Positions 41,633 to 51,105 of a DNA stretch of 64,000 nt are shown here, piece after piece. The number at the start of each line of letters is the position of its first letter. Position 1 is the stretch's first letter. The stretch lies in the NCBI RefSeq assembly GCF_014268805.2, contig NZ_JABWRF020000003.1:90001-154000 (forward strand), given 5' to 3'. The notes under the pieces are model-generated. The model saw only the letters and a program-made list of their open reading frames with translations, was not told the DNA's origin and did not search any database. Source of the DNA: Pseudomonas farsensis. GTDB lineage: Bacteria > Pseudomonadota > Gammaproteobacteria > Pseudomonadales > Pseudomonadaceae. Made by a program: the position numbers and the translations under genes.

Positions 41633-43066
41633 CTAGCGAGAAGCGCCAAGCAGACCACCCAGTCCGCCTAGCCCTTGGCCAGAGGCGCCGCCATTGACCA
41701 AGCTGCCGGCCTGGCCAACGGTGCCGCCCAGCGCGCCCACGGTGGTGCCGAGCTGGCTGACAACCGGGTTGCTGCTGGCGCCGCCCAATTGCGTGCCGAC
41801 ATGACCCACCGCTCCGCCGACCTGGTTCAGCACACCGGCCACTGGCGTACCGAGCCCGGTGCTGGCGCCGACTTGGCGGGTGACGCTGGCGACACCGCCG
41901 ACCACCGGATTGAGGCCACCGCCCACTTGCTGGGTGAGCGCCGCAACCGGGGCGCCAGCGGCGTTGTTGGTCACGCCATTGCCGCCAAGCACAGTGCCCA
42001 ACCGAGCGACAGTATTGCCCACTTGCACGGTGCTGCCGGCGGCGCTGGCCACTGCGCTGTTGCTGGTGCCGAGGCCAAGCCCGCTGCCCGCCCCTGCCAC
42101 TACACCGCCGACGGTTTCCAGCAGGCCGGTACGCGCCTGGCCACCGGTCGGAGAAAGGCCCGCACTGGTGCCGACCAAAGCGCCAAGGTTACTGACCAGT
42201 TGCCCCGTGGTGTCGGTCACAGGGTTGCCGTTACCGGCGCCCGCAACCTGCTGGCCGGCCTGGCCGAGGGCATTGCCTACGCCATCGAGGGCCTGGTTGA
42301 GCGGGCCGGCAAGGCCGGTCTGGCGCGTGGCGTTGGCGGTGGTGTTTTCTACCAGCGAGACCACCGGCACCAACGCATCGCTCACGCCTTGGGTAGCACC
42401 AGACAACGGGCCGCTGGTGCCGATTGGGGTCAGCGTGTCGCCCAGCATGGTCACCGCCTGGCCCACCTGGTCAACGCCTTGCCCCGCGCCTGCGACCACC
42501 TGGTTGACCAGTGGCACCTGCTCGACCGGCGAGCCGCTGGCCAATGCCTGCAAGCCTTGGCCGAGCCCGGAAACACCGGTGCCGAGGTCGCCGGTGGCTG
42601 CGCCGACAACGCCCACTGTGGTGCCGACTGCGTTGTTGCCGCTACCGAGTTGGCCAAGGCCATCGCTCAGCCCGCTGCCAACCGTGTTCAGCGCAGTGCC
42701 AGTGGAGGACACCAACGCCCCCACCCCGCCCGTCAATGCCGTGCTGCCGGCGATGGGCAGGGCGCCGATGGCCTGGCCCAGATTGCTTACGCCATCGCCG
42801 AGCCCCGACACCGTGGTGCCGGCCTGGTCAACGATCTGCGCGGTTACCAGGCCGCCATCAGTTCCTCCACCGACACTGCCGTTGCCGCCGCCAGCGCCTG
42901 GGCCGCCGCCGGTTCCGCCACCACCACTGCCGCCGCCAGAGCTTCCCGAGGACGAGCCGTCCACCGCGCTGTGGCTGCCACCGCCGCCGCTACTGCATCC
43001 TCCAAGGCCCAGCGCCATGACTATCGTCAGCGCCGTAGCCGCCTTCATCCACGGTTGGTTGTTCAT
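41633..43066 (-). CDS. Gly/Ala/Val-rich lipoprotein, candidate TPS cargo
   Basis: 477 aa, AGGAG seven bases before ATG. Lipoprotein signal peptide with lipobox LGGC (Cys24) and +2 Ser, predicting outer-membrane sorting. Then a Ser/Gly linker (about 25-72) and about 400 residues of irregular repeats such as VGNALGQAGQQVAG and GLGDGVSNLGQAIG. The mature chain appears to have no Lys, Phe, Tyr or Trp and no second Cys. Such proteins are often auto-labelled collagen-like, but regular Gly-x-y triplets are absent. There is no FhaB-type TPS domain. Adjacency to a TpsB gene suggests surface display as an adhesin or matrix protein. Confidence 0.8.
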   Translation of the reverse strand: MNNQPWMKAATALTIVMALGLGGCSSGGGGSHSAVDGSSSGSSGGGSGGGGTGGGPGAGGGNGSVGGGTDGGLVTAQIVDQAGTTVSGLGDGVSNLGQAIGALPIAGSTALTGGVGALVSSTGTALNTVGSGLSDGLGQLGSGNNAVGTTVGVVGAATGDLGTGVSGLGQGLQALASGSPVEQVPLVNQVVAGAGQGVDQVGQAVTMLGDTLTPIGTSGPLSGATQGVSDALVPVVSLVENTTANATRQTGLAGPLNQALDGVGNALGQAGQQVAGAGNGNPVTDTTGQLVSNLGALVGTSAGLSPTGGQARTGLLETVGGVVAGAGSGLGLGTSNSAVASAAGSTVQVGNTVARLGTVLGGNGVTNNAAGAPVAALTQQVGGGLNPVVGGVASVTRQVGASTGLGTPVAGVLNQVGGAVGHVGTQLGGASSNPVVSQLGTTVGALGGTVGQAGSLVNGGASGQGLGGLGGLLGASR

Positions 43067-43257
43067 GGGAAGACTCCTGCTGCTACGTTGTTGTTGGAAA
43101 GCGCGGCGCTTGATTGCGCCTGCTTATCCCTACAGTCAGCAGTGAAGTCCCCGAGGTTCGAAACCGATAGCTCCCAACTTGGTATTAACCCTTGCGTTGG
43201 GTGCCTGTACAGGGTGCAAAAAGGTTGGTGTTTCAGACGCTTACAAAACGCAGGTCA

Positions 43258-43283
43258 GGGCCTACCACCAAGGGTGTAGGCCC
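43258..43283 (-). terminator. Stem-loop downstream of pbpC
   Basis: GGGCCTAC (43258-43265) pairs with GTAGGCCC (43276-43283). It lies 16 bases past the pbpC stop on the minus strand, without a strong T-run. Confidence 0.55.
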
Positions 43284-43299
43284 AAGCGACTAGTCACCT

Positions 43300-45648
43300 T
43301 CACTCGCTGACCTGAAACTCGACGCGGGCCGTCTCGCCGCTCTCGTCCAGGGCGCTCAGTTCGATGCGGCCGGCCTGCTCGAAGTGCACCAGCAGGCTGT
43401 CCTGGCCCTGGGTCTCCCCCAACGGCTGCCCGTTGAGGAACCACCAGCGCCGGCCATTGCCGCCCAACGCCGAGACGTGCAATTGCAGCGGTTCGCTGGC
43501 ACTGGCCGGGCGGCGCAGGTTGTCACCGCTGCGCACGCCGACAATCGCCAGCGGCGGCGCGCTGCCGGTAAGTTGCGGCGGGCAAGCAGGGTCAAGCGCA
43601 GGCAGGCGCGCACTGCGCCGTTCTGCCTTGGGCAGCCAGGGCTCAAGGGGCGCCGGCCACAGGGCGATGTCACGGGCAACGGCGCCTGGGCAACTGGCAT
43701 CGACCCGCAACCCCTGCGCGTTGACGTAGACCGTATCGCGCAGGCCAAGCCCAAGCGGCTGGTCGGCAGCCTGCAGGGTTGGCGGCGTGGTGCCGTCCAG
43801 CGTCCAGGCAAACCGCTGGCGCCGGCAGTTGGGGTCCTGGCGGTTCATGGGCTGGCCCAATGGCCAACAGATCGCCGCCACCCCGACCGATGCCGGCACC
43901 GGTTCCACCGGCACCCGGATGCCACGCTGGGCATCGCGGTTGCTGAGCAGGTCGTGCACCTGCAGCATCAATGGCGCCGCCGAAGCCAGGCCGAATTGCC
44001 CCGGTACCGGCGTGCCGTCCGGGCGGCCGATCCACACGCCAATCAAGTAACGCGGCCCGACGCCCACCGACCAGGCATCGCGAAAGCCGTAGCTGGTGCC
44101 GGTCTTCCAGGCCAGTTGCGGGCGCTGCACCAGCTCGGCATTGGGGTCACGGTCCGGGCGCGCCTGGCCGCTGAGAATGCGCCGGGTAATCCACGCCGAG
44201 CCCGGCGACAGCAGGCGTTGCTCAACCAGAGGGTCCTGCGGTTGCAGGCGAATTCTGGCGCTGCGCCCTTCGCGGGCCAGGGCTGCGTAGCCGCCAACCA
44301 GTTCGTCCAGCCGGCTGCCGGCCCCGCCCAGAATCAACGAAAGGTTGGGTTCGGCCAGCGGCGGCAGGATCAACGGCACCCCGCCCATGCGCATCTGCGC
44401 GGCAAACCGCTTGGGCCCATAGGCTTCGAGCAGTTGCACAGCCGGCAGGTTGAGCGACAGCGCCAGCGCGGAACTGGCCGACACCGGGCCGCTGAAGCCC
44501 ATCGAAAAGTTGCCCGGCCGGTAGTCGCCATAACGCCTTGGCACATCCTGCAGCAGCGACTCGGAGTGGATCAGGCCTTCGTCCATGGCCATGGCATACA
44601 GGAACGGCTTGAGCGTCGAGCCCGGCGAACGCAGCGCGTGGACCATGTCGACATGGCCAAAGCGGCGTTCATCGGCAAGGTCGATGGAACCCAGGTAAGC
44701 GCGCACCGCCATGTTCTGCGTCTCGACCACCAACAGCGCCGCCGAGGTGCGCTCAGGCAGGCGCGCGCGCCAGCCCAGCAGCAGGTCCTCCAGGCGCCGC
44801 TGCAACGCAGCATCGATGGTGGTGCGAATCAGGGGTGGGCTGTTGGCGCTGTTCAAGCGCCGCGCCAGCAACGGCGCCAGCGCTGGCTCCTGGCGCGGAG
44901 CCAGCAGCAGCGGTTCTTCACGGGCCTCGGCGATGCGCGCAGCTGGCCACACGTGGTATTCCTCCAGGCGTTGCAGCACCTTGTCGCGTGCACGCTGGGC
45001 GCGCTCGGGGTGGCGGTCCGGGCGCAGCCGGCTCGGGGCCTGTGGCAATACCGCCAGCAGCGCAGCTTCCGATGGCGTCAGGTGCATCGGCGACTTGCCC
45101 AGGTACGCCCAACTGGCAGCGGCCACCCCCTGCAAGGTGCCACCGAATGGCGCGCGGTCAAGGTACAGCTGCAGGATCTCGCGCTTGGACAGGTGCCACT
45201 CCAACTGCGCGGTACGCCATAACTGACGCAGCTTGCCGGCCAAGGTGCGGTCGTGCGGGTCGAGCAGGCGTGCCACCTGCATCGACAGTGTGCTGCCCCC
45301 CGACACCACGCGCCCGCCCCGCAGGTTCAGCCACGCCGCACGCGCCAGGGCCATCGGGTTGACCCCGGGGTGCTGGTAGAACCAGCGGTCCTCGTACGCC
45401 AGCAACGCCTCCAGGTACAACGGCGACACGTTCTCCTGGGTGACCGGATAGCGCCACACCCCCTCGGCATCGGCAAAGCGCCACAACGGCGTACCGTCCT
45501 CGGCAAGCACCACGCGGGCAAGGTCATCGCCGGGCATCGGCAACGGCCAGATACGGTCGGCGGCCCATAGCAACGCCACGGCCAGCAAGGCGCCGATGGC
45601 GATACGCTGGAGCATTCTTTTAACCTGCGGGCGGGCTAAGCTTGGCAT
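43300..45648 (-). CDS. pbpC: Penicillin-binding protein 1C
   Basis: About 782 aa from ATG 45648. The start is uncertain: ATG 45615 and a TTG at 45678 are in frame. One N-terminal membrane anchor, then a GT51 glycosyltransferase (catalytic Glu in AYEDRWFYQHPGV; GGSTLSMQVARLL), a transpeptidase (SPGSTLKPFLYAM with Ser nucleophile and KTGTSYGFRDAW) and a C-terminal BiPBP domain. E. coli PBP1C is paired with the alpha-2-macroglobulin YfhM; the same pairing is present here. Class A peptidoglycan synthase of the periplasm. Confidence 0.92.
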   Translation of the reverse strand: MPSLARPQVKRMLQRIAIGALLAVALLWAADRIWPLPMPGDDLARVVLAEDGTPLWRFADAEGVWRYPVTQENVSPLYLEALLAYEDRWFYQHPGVNPMALARAAWLNLRGGRVVSGGSTLSMQVARLLDPHDRTLAGKLRQLWRTAQLEWHLSKREILQLYLDRAPFGGTLQGVAAASWAYLGKSPMHLTPSEAALLAVLPQAPSRLRPDRHPERAQRARDKVLQRLEEYHVWPAARIAEAREEPLLLAPRQEPALAPLLARRLNSANSPPLIRTTIDAALQRRLEDLLLGWRARLPERTSAALLVVETQNMAVRAYLGSIDLADERRFGHVDMVHALRSPGSTLKPFLYAMAMDEGLIHSESLLQDVPRRYGDYRPGNFSMGFSGPVSASSALALSLNLPAVQLLEAYGPKRFAAQMRMGGVPLILPPLAEPNLSLILGGAGSRLDELVGGYAALAREGRSARIRLQPQDPLVEQRLLSPGSAWITRRILSGQARPDRDPNAELVQRPQLAWKTGTSYGFRDAWSVGVGPRYLIGVWIGRPDGTPVPGQFGLASAAPLMLQVHDLLSNRDAQRGIRVPVEPVPASVGVAAICWPLGQPMNRQDPNCRRQRFAWTLDGTTPPTLQAADQPLGLGLRDTVYVNAQGLRVDASCPGAVARDIALWPAPLEPWLPKAERRSARLPALDPACPPQLTGSAPPLAIVGVRSGDNLRRPASASEPLQLHVSALGGNGRRWWFLNGQPLGETQGQDSLLVHFEQAGRIELSALDESGETARVEFQVSE

Positions 45649-45707
45649 CGGGAACTGACCGGGCCGGGTAATGGCCAAAGGCTTGAAGTGATCATCAGGA
45701 AGCGACT

Positions 45708-46001
45708 ATGCACGTAGAAGGGTTTTTCGATTGGCTGGGCCAGGTGCTGGGGTCGGTGATCCGTTTCATCGTCGACGGCCTGAGCGGGCTGTTCAACCTG
45801 CTGGCCAATGCCGGCGGCAATTTCATCGATGGCCTGGCGCGGGCGCTGGGGATGGATACTTCGCTGGTCAGCATCCTGGCGTTGATCGTCGGGCTGCTGT
45901 TGCTGTATTCCGCGGTGCGCGCGTTCATGCGCGCATCGATCATCCTGGGCATCATCTGGGCGGTGCTTGGGTTGTGGGTGTTGAGCTGGGTGGTGCATTG
46001 A
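45708..46001 (+). CDS. Small membrane protein between pbpC and the macroglobulin gene
   Basis: 97 aa, with CAGGAAG before the ATG. It has hydrophobic segments at about 10-30 and two strong ones at about 55-95 (LVSILALIVGLLLLYSAVRAF, IILGIIWAVLGLWVLSWV). Family not recognised. It is divergent from pbpC and convergent with the alpha-2-macroglobulin gene, so it interrupts that pair on the other strand. Confidence 0.75.
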   Translation: MHVEGFFDWLGQVLGSVIRFIVDGLSGLFNLLANAGGNFIDGLARALGMDTSLVSILALIVGLLLLYSAVRAFMRASIILGIIWAVLGLWVLSWVVH

Positions 46002-46006
46002 TAGCC

Positions 46007-46031
46007 CGGGGGCGGCACTGCGCCGCCCCCG
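46007..46031. terminator. Bidirectional terminator hairpin
   Basis: Perfect 10-bp stem (46007-46016 with 46022-46031) with loop ACTGC, placed between the convergent stops at 46001 and 46053. Confidence 0.75.
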
Positions 46032-46052
46032 AGCAACGTTGATACACGCCCG

Positions 46053-49000
46053 TTAACGGCCGCGCACCACCATCTCACCCTGGCTGCTGCCCACCGCTTG
46101 CAGGTTAGGCCGGTACATCGACTCCACCTGCGGCGGCGGAATGCGGTAGCTGCCAGGGGTCACGGCACGGGCCAGGTACAGCAGGTGCGTGGTGCTGTAG
46201 CCGTCCAGTTTCAGCGCCGCGACGTAACGGTCATCGCGGTACTCCTGGTGCACCACGCTTGCGTTCTGCATCGAGTCGCGCCACTCCTTCACCGCCGAGC
46301 TGGCGTTGTCCAGGCTGGCAGCGCTTTGCGCAAGGTTCTGGTTTTCAAGCTCAAGGCCGGCCGGCAGCAGGTCGACCACCAGCGCGTCTGGCACGCTGTC
46401 CTGCGAACGCAGTGCCAGGTGCACCAGCACCAGCTCGCCGCTACGCAGGTTACGCACATCCAGTGCCTGGCCGTTCATGCCCAGGTACTCGCGGCGGATC
46501 TCCATGCCATTGCCACTGGCAGGCGGGGCCTGGCGTGGGTAGCCAGAGACAGTCAGTTGCTGGTAGATGGTGTCGCTGCCTTGGTTCTGTACGGTCAGCG
46601 GCGAGGCCAGCAACGGGCCTTCAAGCTTCATGCCCGAATCGGCATTGTCGAAATCGCGCACTTCACCGGCGCTGTCCAGACGCGCTTTCCAGCTGCTTTC
46701 AGGCTTGCCCAGCAGGCCACGGCCAGCGAGGAACAGCGCGTTACGCTCCTGGGTCGACAACCAGCGGTTGGCGGCCAGCTCATCGGACAACGCGAACAGG
46801 CGCTGGTCGACCTGATTGGCCGCCAGGTTGTTTTCTTGCAGCAGCGCCAGAATCAGCGCCTGGTCACGCAGGGCGCTGCCGTAGTCGGACAGCCAGCCTT
46901 TGCTGCGGCTGGCGGCAAGGCCGGCCTGCAGCGCCTGCTGCGCACGCGGTTTGTCGCCCATCTTGTCCAGGGCCACCGCCAGTTGCACCAGCGGCAGGCC
47001 CGACCGGGCGTCGGCGCGACGCTCGAACAGGCTGCGCAGCGCACCCAGCGGCGCCTGCTGACTACGCGCCAGCACCAGCGCCGCATAGGCCTGCACGGCA
47101 AAACGGCTGTGGTCGGCGTTCTGGGTGTAGCTCAACTCGATCAGGTTGCGCTCCTGCACATAACGCAGCAGGCGCTCGTTGGCCTTTTTCAGCGCATCGG
47201 CGGGTACGCCGTAGCCCTGCTCACGGGCGCGCATCAGGAAGTCGGTGACATAGGCCGTCAGCCAGTATTCCTCTTCGCTGTCCGAGCTCCACAGGCCAAA
47301 GCTGCCGTTGTAGCGCTGCATGCCCAACAGGTGCTCGATGCCCATCTCGATCTTGCGCTTGCGCACATCGGCCGGCTCGCCCTTGATGCCCAGGCGTTTG
47401 AGGCTGTCGGCGTCGGCGTACAGCGACGGGTACAGGCCGCTGGTGGTTTGCTCCAGGCAGCCGTACGGGTAGGCCTCAAGCGCGCGGATCTGCTCGGCAA
47501 GGTTCAGCGGCGGGCGGCTCGACAGCGCCAGGCTGGCTTCAAGGCCCGCCGGCTCGAACTCGGCCAGGTCGCTTTCCGGCAGGGTCCAGGGTTGGTCTTT
47601 GAGCGCCACACGGTAGTGCTTGAGCATGGCCGGGTAGGCCGGGCGGATGCCCAGGGTCCACTCGCGCTCGAAGGCTGTCGCGGTTTCGCCTGGCAGTTGC
47701 AGGCCGCTGACCTGCACCCGCACCTTGCCTTGGCCGAGGCCGCCCTGGGCCTGTACCGGGATCATCAGCGTGCTGCGCTGGCCTTCGGCCAGGCTGATGG
47801 TCTGCTGGGTGCTGCCGGTGAGGCTCAACTGGCCTTCGGTGAGCAGCTGCACAGTCAATTGCTGGGCACGCCCGGACAAGTTGGACAGGTCCAGCGCCAG
47901 GTTGGTGCGGTCGCCGCCGGCCAGGAAGCGCGGCGCCGACAGCTCGGCAATCAGCGGTGCCGCGACCACGGTCTTGCCCTCGGCCATGCCGAAGTGCTCG
48001 TCGGTCCAGGCCTGGGCCATCAGGCGCAGCTCACCGTTGAAGTCAGGGATATCGACCGTTGCCTGGCCTTCACCCTTGTCGTTCAGCGTAACCGGCAGGC
48101 TCTGCTGGGCCACGATGGTGACCGTGGTGTTGGGGCGCTTGCCGCCTTTGGCCATCGCCGCATCACCACCGAAGGCAAGGCTGGCCAGACGGCCTTGGCC
48201 GGCCTCGATCAGCTGGCCGTAGATGTCCAGTTGGTCGGCGCCATAGGCTTTGCGGCCGAACAGGCTGGCGAACGGGTCAGGGGTCTTGAAGTCGGTGATG
48301 TTGAGAATGCCCACATCCACTGCCGACAACAGCACGTGGATCTGCTTGGGCACGCTGCCGTCAGCATTGGCGGCCTTGAACTTCACCGTCAGCGGCTGTT
48401 TGGGGCGCATTTTTTCTGGCGCCTGCAGGCTCAGGGCAAGCTTGCGCTCGGCGCGGTCCAGCGGCAGGTGCAGCAAGCCGACGGCGCGTTTCGGCGTGGC
48501 GTTGGCCTTGCGCTCGCCCGGGCGGATCACCAGCGCGCTGATGTACAGGTCATGGCGGGCCCATTTCTTGTCGATGTCGACTTCGAAGGTTTTGCCTTCG
48601 ACGGGTACGTCGATTTCCTGCCACCACAGCGGGCCATCGGCGGACTCGACCATCAGGTAGCCACTGCCTGCGGCAGGCGGGGTGATAGTGACTTTGGCGC
48701 TGCCGCCTTCTTTGTAGGAAGGTTTGTCCAGGGCGATCTTGACCTGGTCAGGGCGCACGGCGCCGCCTTCGGCGTTGTCCTGGGCGCGCCAGCCAGCCCA
48801 GAAGCGCTCGCTGGAAACCAACCCGGTCTGCGGGTCTTCAACCTCGACGCGGTACGGGCCCCACTCCACCTGGAAGCTCAGCTTGGCAGTGGAGCCGGCC
48901 TTGACGCTGAGGGTCTGCTCGTCCTGGGTGAGGAATTTCTCGTTGTAGTTGTAGCTCCAGCCGTCGCTCTGCGAGTAGTTCCAGTAGTAGTCGCGGCGCT

Positions 49001-50957
49001 CACGGATCAGGCGCACCTTGAGGTTGTTGGCAGCAAGCTTGTTGCCATCACGGTCGGCGACCAGAAACTCGAATTCGACCAGGCCGTTGCTGTCGGTTTC
49101 TTCGCCATCAAACAGGCCGCGCAGGCCCGGCAGGCGCTCGGCAGGCCAGATCGGCTGCTCGAGGCGGCGAGTGATCGGGCGGCCACCGGACTCTTGCAGG
49201 CTGGCCTGCACACTCAGTTGCAGCGGCGAGCGGGCCTCGCTCCAGCGGCTTTCGATGTCGATACGTGCCTTGCCGGCCTGGTCGAGGGTCACTTCGTCCA
49301 GTTCCAGGTCCTGGTTCAGCTCGGTTTCGGTAATTGCACCGAACTGGTAGCCCGGCAGCGCCTTGACCGCTTCACGCAGCGGGCGCACATAGGCCTGGCC
49401 GCTCAGGCGGTTGCCGGCAGCCGGGGCGCCATACAGATAGCGGCCGTTGACCTGGATGGTGGCGGTCTGTTCAGGCGACAGCGGCTTGCTGCTGCCTTTG
49501 AGTTCCAGCGCCAGGCGCTCGGGCAAGAAGTCCTCGACGAGGAATTCGTACACCTGCTTGCGCCCGCCGCCGAGGTCGAGCAGCAACTGCCAGCGGCCGG
49601 TCGGGGCCTCGGTGGCCAGTTGCAGTTGGTACTGGAACAGGCCGTTGGCATCGGCTTCCCAGACGAACTTGCGGCTGACCTGCTCGTCGGGGCGACGTAC
49701 TTCGACGTTGACCGGCTGGGCTTTGACCGGCTTGCCATCCTGGTCACGCAGCAGGCCATTGAGCAGCACGGTCTCACCTGGGCGATACAGGTCACGTGGG
49801 CCAAAGATGAAGAACTGCAACGGGTTGGCTTGCGGGCCAGTGATGTCGAACTCGGCCAGGTCCAGCGCTGCGGTGTTCAGGCGCAGCAGCGTGGTGTGCA
49901 CGCCCTGGGTTGCAATCAGGGTATCGGCCTTGGCCGTGATCGGCAGTTGCGCATGGCCGTCACTGTCGGTCTTGGCCTGGGCCAGCAGCTTGCCTTTGTC
50001 GTCGTGCAGCTCCAAGGTGACGCCGTTCAGCGCCTTGCCGCCTTCCAGCGCCTGGGCGAACACGTCGAGGCGGTCACGGTAGCGGTGCGCCGAGACGCCG
50101 ATATCACTCAGGGTGAACAGCGTCGCTGGCTGCGAATAGTCGTAGGTCCCCGATGCGCGCATCACAGCCAGGTATACGCCTGGCTCCTGCAATTGCTTGA
50201 TGCCGGCAATCGGCAGCAGCACGGTCTCGCGGGTGTTGCGCGCAGGGTTGAGGTCGAAGCGGCCGCCGTAGACCAGCTCGGCCATGTCCAGCAGTTCCTT
50301 GGACTGGTAGTAGTACAGGCTGCTGCTGCGCCCCCAGTTGGCCAGGAAGCTGGAGAGCATGTCCGGCTTGACCCGGAAGAACTCGACATCGACCTTGTCG
50401 ACGTTCAGCGCGATCACCGGCAGGCCTTCGGCCACGCGGGTAGGCAGCAACGAACCGCGGCTGGCGAAGCCGATGGTGGCTTGCATGTCACGGGTTTCAA
50501 AACGGCTGACCGACTCGTTCTGCAGGCTGTTGCCGTTGACCGACAGCAGGCCTTTGTCGATGGTCAGGACCATCTTGCGCTGCGGCTCAAGGTGGCGCAG
50601 GCGCAGTTCCATCTGGTTTTCGGAGAGCTCCCAGGCGCCGTCGACCTTGCCCTTGACGGTGTCGACCAGGTGCAGCTTGGTGGCAAAGTCCTGGTTGGCA
50701 TCGAGCGGCGCAGAAACGCTGACCGACAGCGTACTGGCGCCGTCCAGTTGCACTTCCGAGACGTCCAGCACGCTGAGCTCGCGGCCGGCATAACGCTTGG
50801 CCAGCACCGCCGGGTCTTCGCGTTTGGCCTGCGGTTTTTCTGCAGGTGCGGCGGCGGCGGGCGTGTCTACGGGGGCCGGCTGCTTGTCCGGCGTGGAGGA
50901 ATCACAGGCACTAAGCAGGGCCAGCGCACAGGCCAGCAACAATCCTTTGTTGAGCAT
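46053..50957 (-). CDS. Bacterial alpha-2-macroglobulin lipoprotein (YfhM type)
   Basis: 1634 aa from ATG 50957; an in-frame start at 51011 would bury the signal. Lipobox LSAC (Cys at about 18), so a periplasmic lipoprotein with +2 Asp, which favours inner-membrane retention. It contains repeated MG domains, a bait region, and a thioester motif CLEQ with Cys1167 in YPYGCLEQTTSG, followed by an alpha-helical thioester domain. It is thought to trap proteases that breach the outer membrane and works with PBP1C in repair. Nearby pbpC fits the known pairing. Confidence 0.93.
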   Translation of the reverse strand: MLNKGLLLACALALLSACDSSTPDKQPAPVDTPAAAAPAEKPQAKREDPAVLAKRYAGRELSVLDVSEVQLDGASTLSVSVSAPLDANQDFATKLHLVDTVKGKVDGAWELSENQMELRLRHLEPQRKMVLTIDKGLLSVNGNSLQNESVSRFETRDMQATIGFASRGSLLPTRVAEGLPVIALNVDKVDVEFFRVKPDMLSSFLANWGRSSSLYYYQSKELLDMAELVYGGRFDLNPARNTRETVLLPIAGIKQLQEPGVYLAVMRASGTYDYSQPATLFTLSDIGVSAHRYRDRLDVFAQALEGGKALNGVTLELHDDKGKLLAQAKTDSDGHAQLPITAKADTLIATQGVHTTLLRLNTAALDLAEFDITGPQANPLQFFIFGPRDLYRPGETVLLNGLLRDQDGKPVKAQPVNVEVRRPDEQVSRKFVWEADANGLFQYQLQLATEAPTGRWQLLLDLGGGRKQVYEFLVEDFLPERLALELKGSSKPLSPEQTATIQVNGRYLYGAPAAGNRLSGQAYVRPLREAVKALPGYQFGAITETELNQDLELDEVTLDQAGKARIDIESRWSEARSPLQLSVQASLQESGGRPITRRLEQPIWPAERLPGLRGLFDGEETDSNGLVEFEFLVADRDGNKLAANNLKVRLIRERRDYYWNYSQSDGWSYNYNEKFLTQDEQTLSVKAGSTAKLSFQVEWGPYRVEVEDPQTGLVSSERFWAGWRAQDNAEGGAVRPDQVKIALDKPSYKEGGSAKVTITPPAAGSGYLMVESADGPLWWQEIDVPVEGKTFEVDIDKKWARHDLYISALVIRPGERKANATPKRAVGLLHLPLDRAERKLALSLQAPEKMRPKQPLTVKFKAANADGSVPKQIHVLLSAVDVGILNITDFKTPDPFASLFGRKAYGADQLDIYGQLIEAGQGRLASLAFGGDAAMAKGGKRPNTTVTIVAQQSLPVTLNDKGEGQATVDIPDFNGELRLMAQAWTDEHFGMAEGKTVVAAPLIAELSAPRFLAGGDRTNLALDLSNLSGRAQQLTVQLLTEGQLSLTGSTQQTISLAEGQRSTLMIPVQAQGGLGQGKVRVQVSGLQLPGETATAFEREWTLGIRPAYPAMLKHYRVALKDQPWTLPESDLAEFEPAGLEASLALSSRPPLNLAEQIRALEAYPYGCLEQTTSGLYPSLYADADSLKRLGIKGEPADVRKRKIEMGIEHLLGMQRYNGSFGLWSSDSEEEYWLTAYVTDFLMRAREQGYGVPADALKKANERLLRYVQERNLIELSYTQNADHSRFAVQAYAALVLARSQQAPLGALRSLFERRADARSGLPLVQLAVALDKMGDKPRAQQALQAGLAASRSKGWLSDYGSALRDQALILALLQENNLAANQVDQRLFALSDELAANRWLSTQERNALFLAGRGLLGKPESSWKARLDSAGEVRDFDNADSGMKLEGPLLASPLTVQNQGSDTIYQQLTVSGYPRQAPPASGNGMEIRREYLGMNGQALDVRNLRSGELVLVHLALRSQDSVPDALVVDLLPAGLELENQNLAQSAASLDNASSAVKEWRDSMQNASVVHQEYRDDRYVAALKLDGYSTTHLLYLARAVTPGSYRIPPPQVESMYRPNLQAVGSSQGEMVVRGR

Positions 50958-51105
50958 TTGAGAGAGAACTCTTCGGCAGCGTGTTTTGAGGGCAGCACTA
51001 TAGCGCAACAACGGCAGGGTTTCCTGCTGATGCGCGGCGATTGAGACCGTGTTCGCGTCGAGGGGTTGCCTGCCCGGTACACTGTGTAGGCCATTGCTCT
51101 ATACG

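Noticed and set aside
41633..43066. Collagen-like triple-helix protein
   Set aside because: Glycine is abundant but not in regular Gly-x-y triplets, so collagen folding is not supported.
46098..51044. A 1648-codon open frame antisense to the macroglobulin gene
   Set aside because: High-GC shadow of a real 1634-aa gene with lipobox and thioester motif; no family features or start signal on this strand. The same holds for other long antisense frames at 12.6-14.8, 16.2-18.0, 34.0-35.5 and 53.6-55.4 kb.
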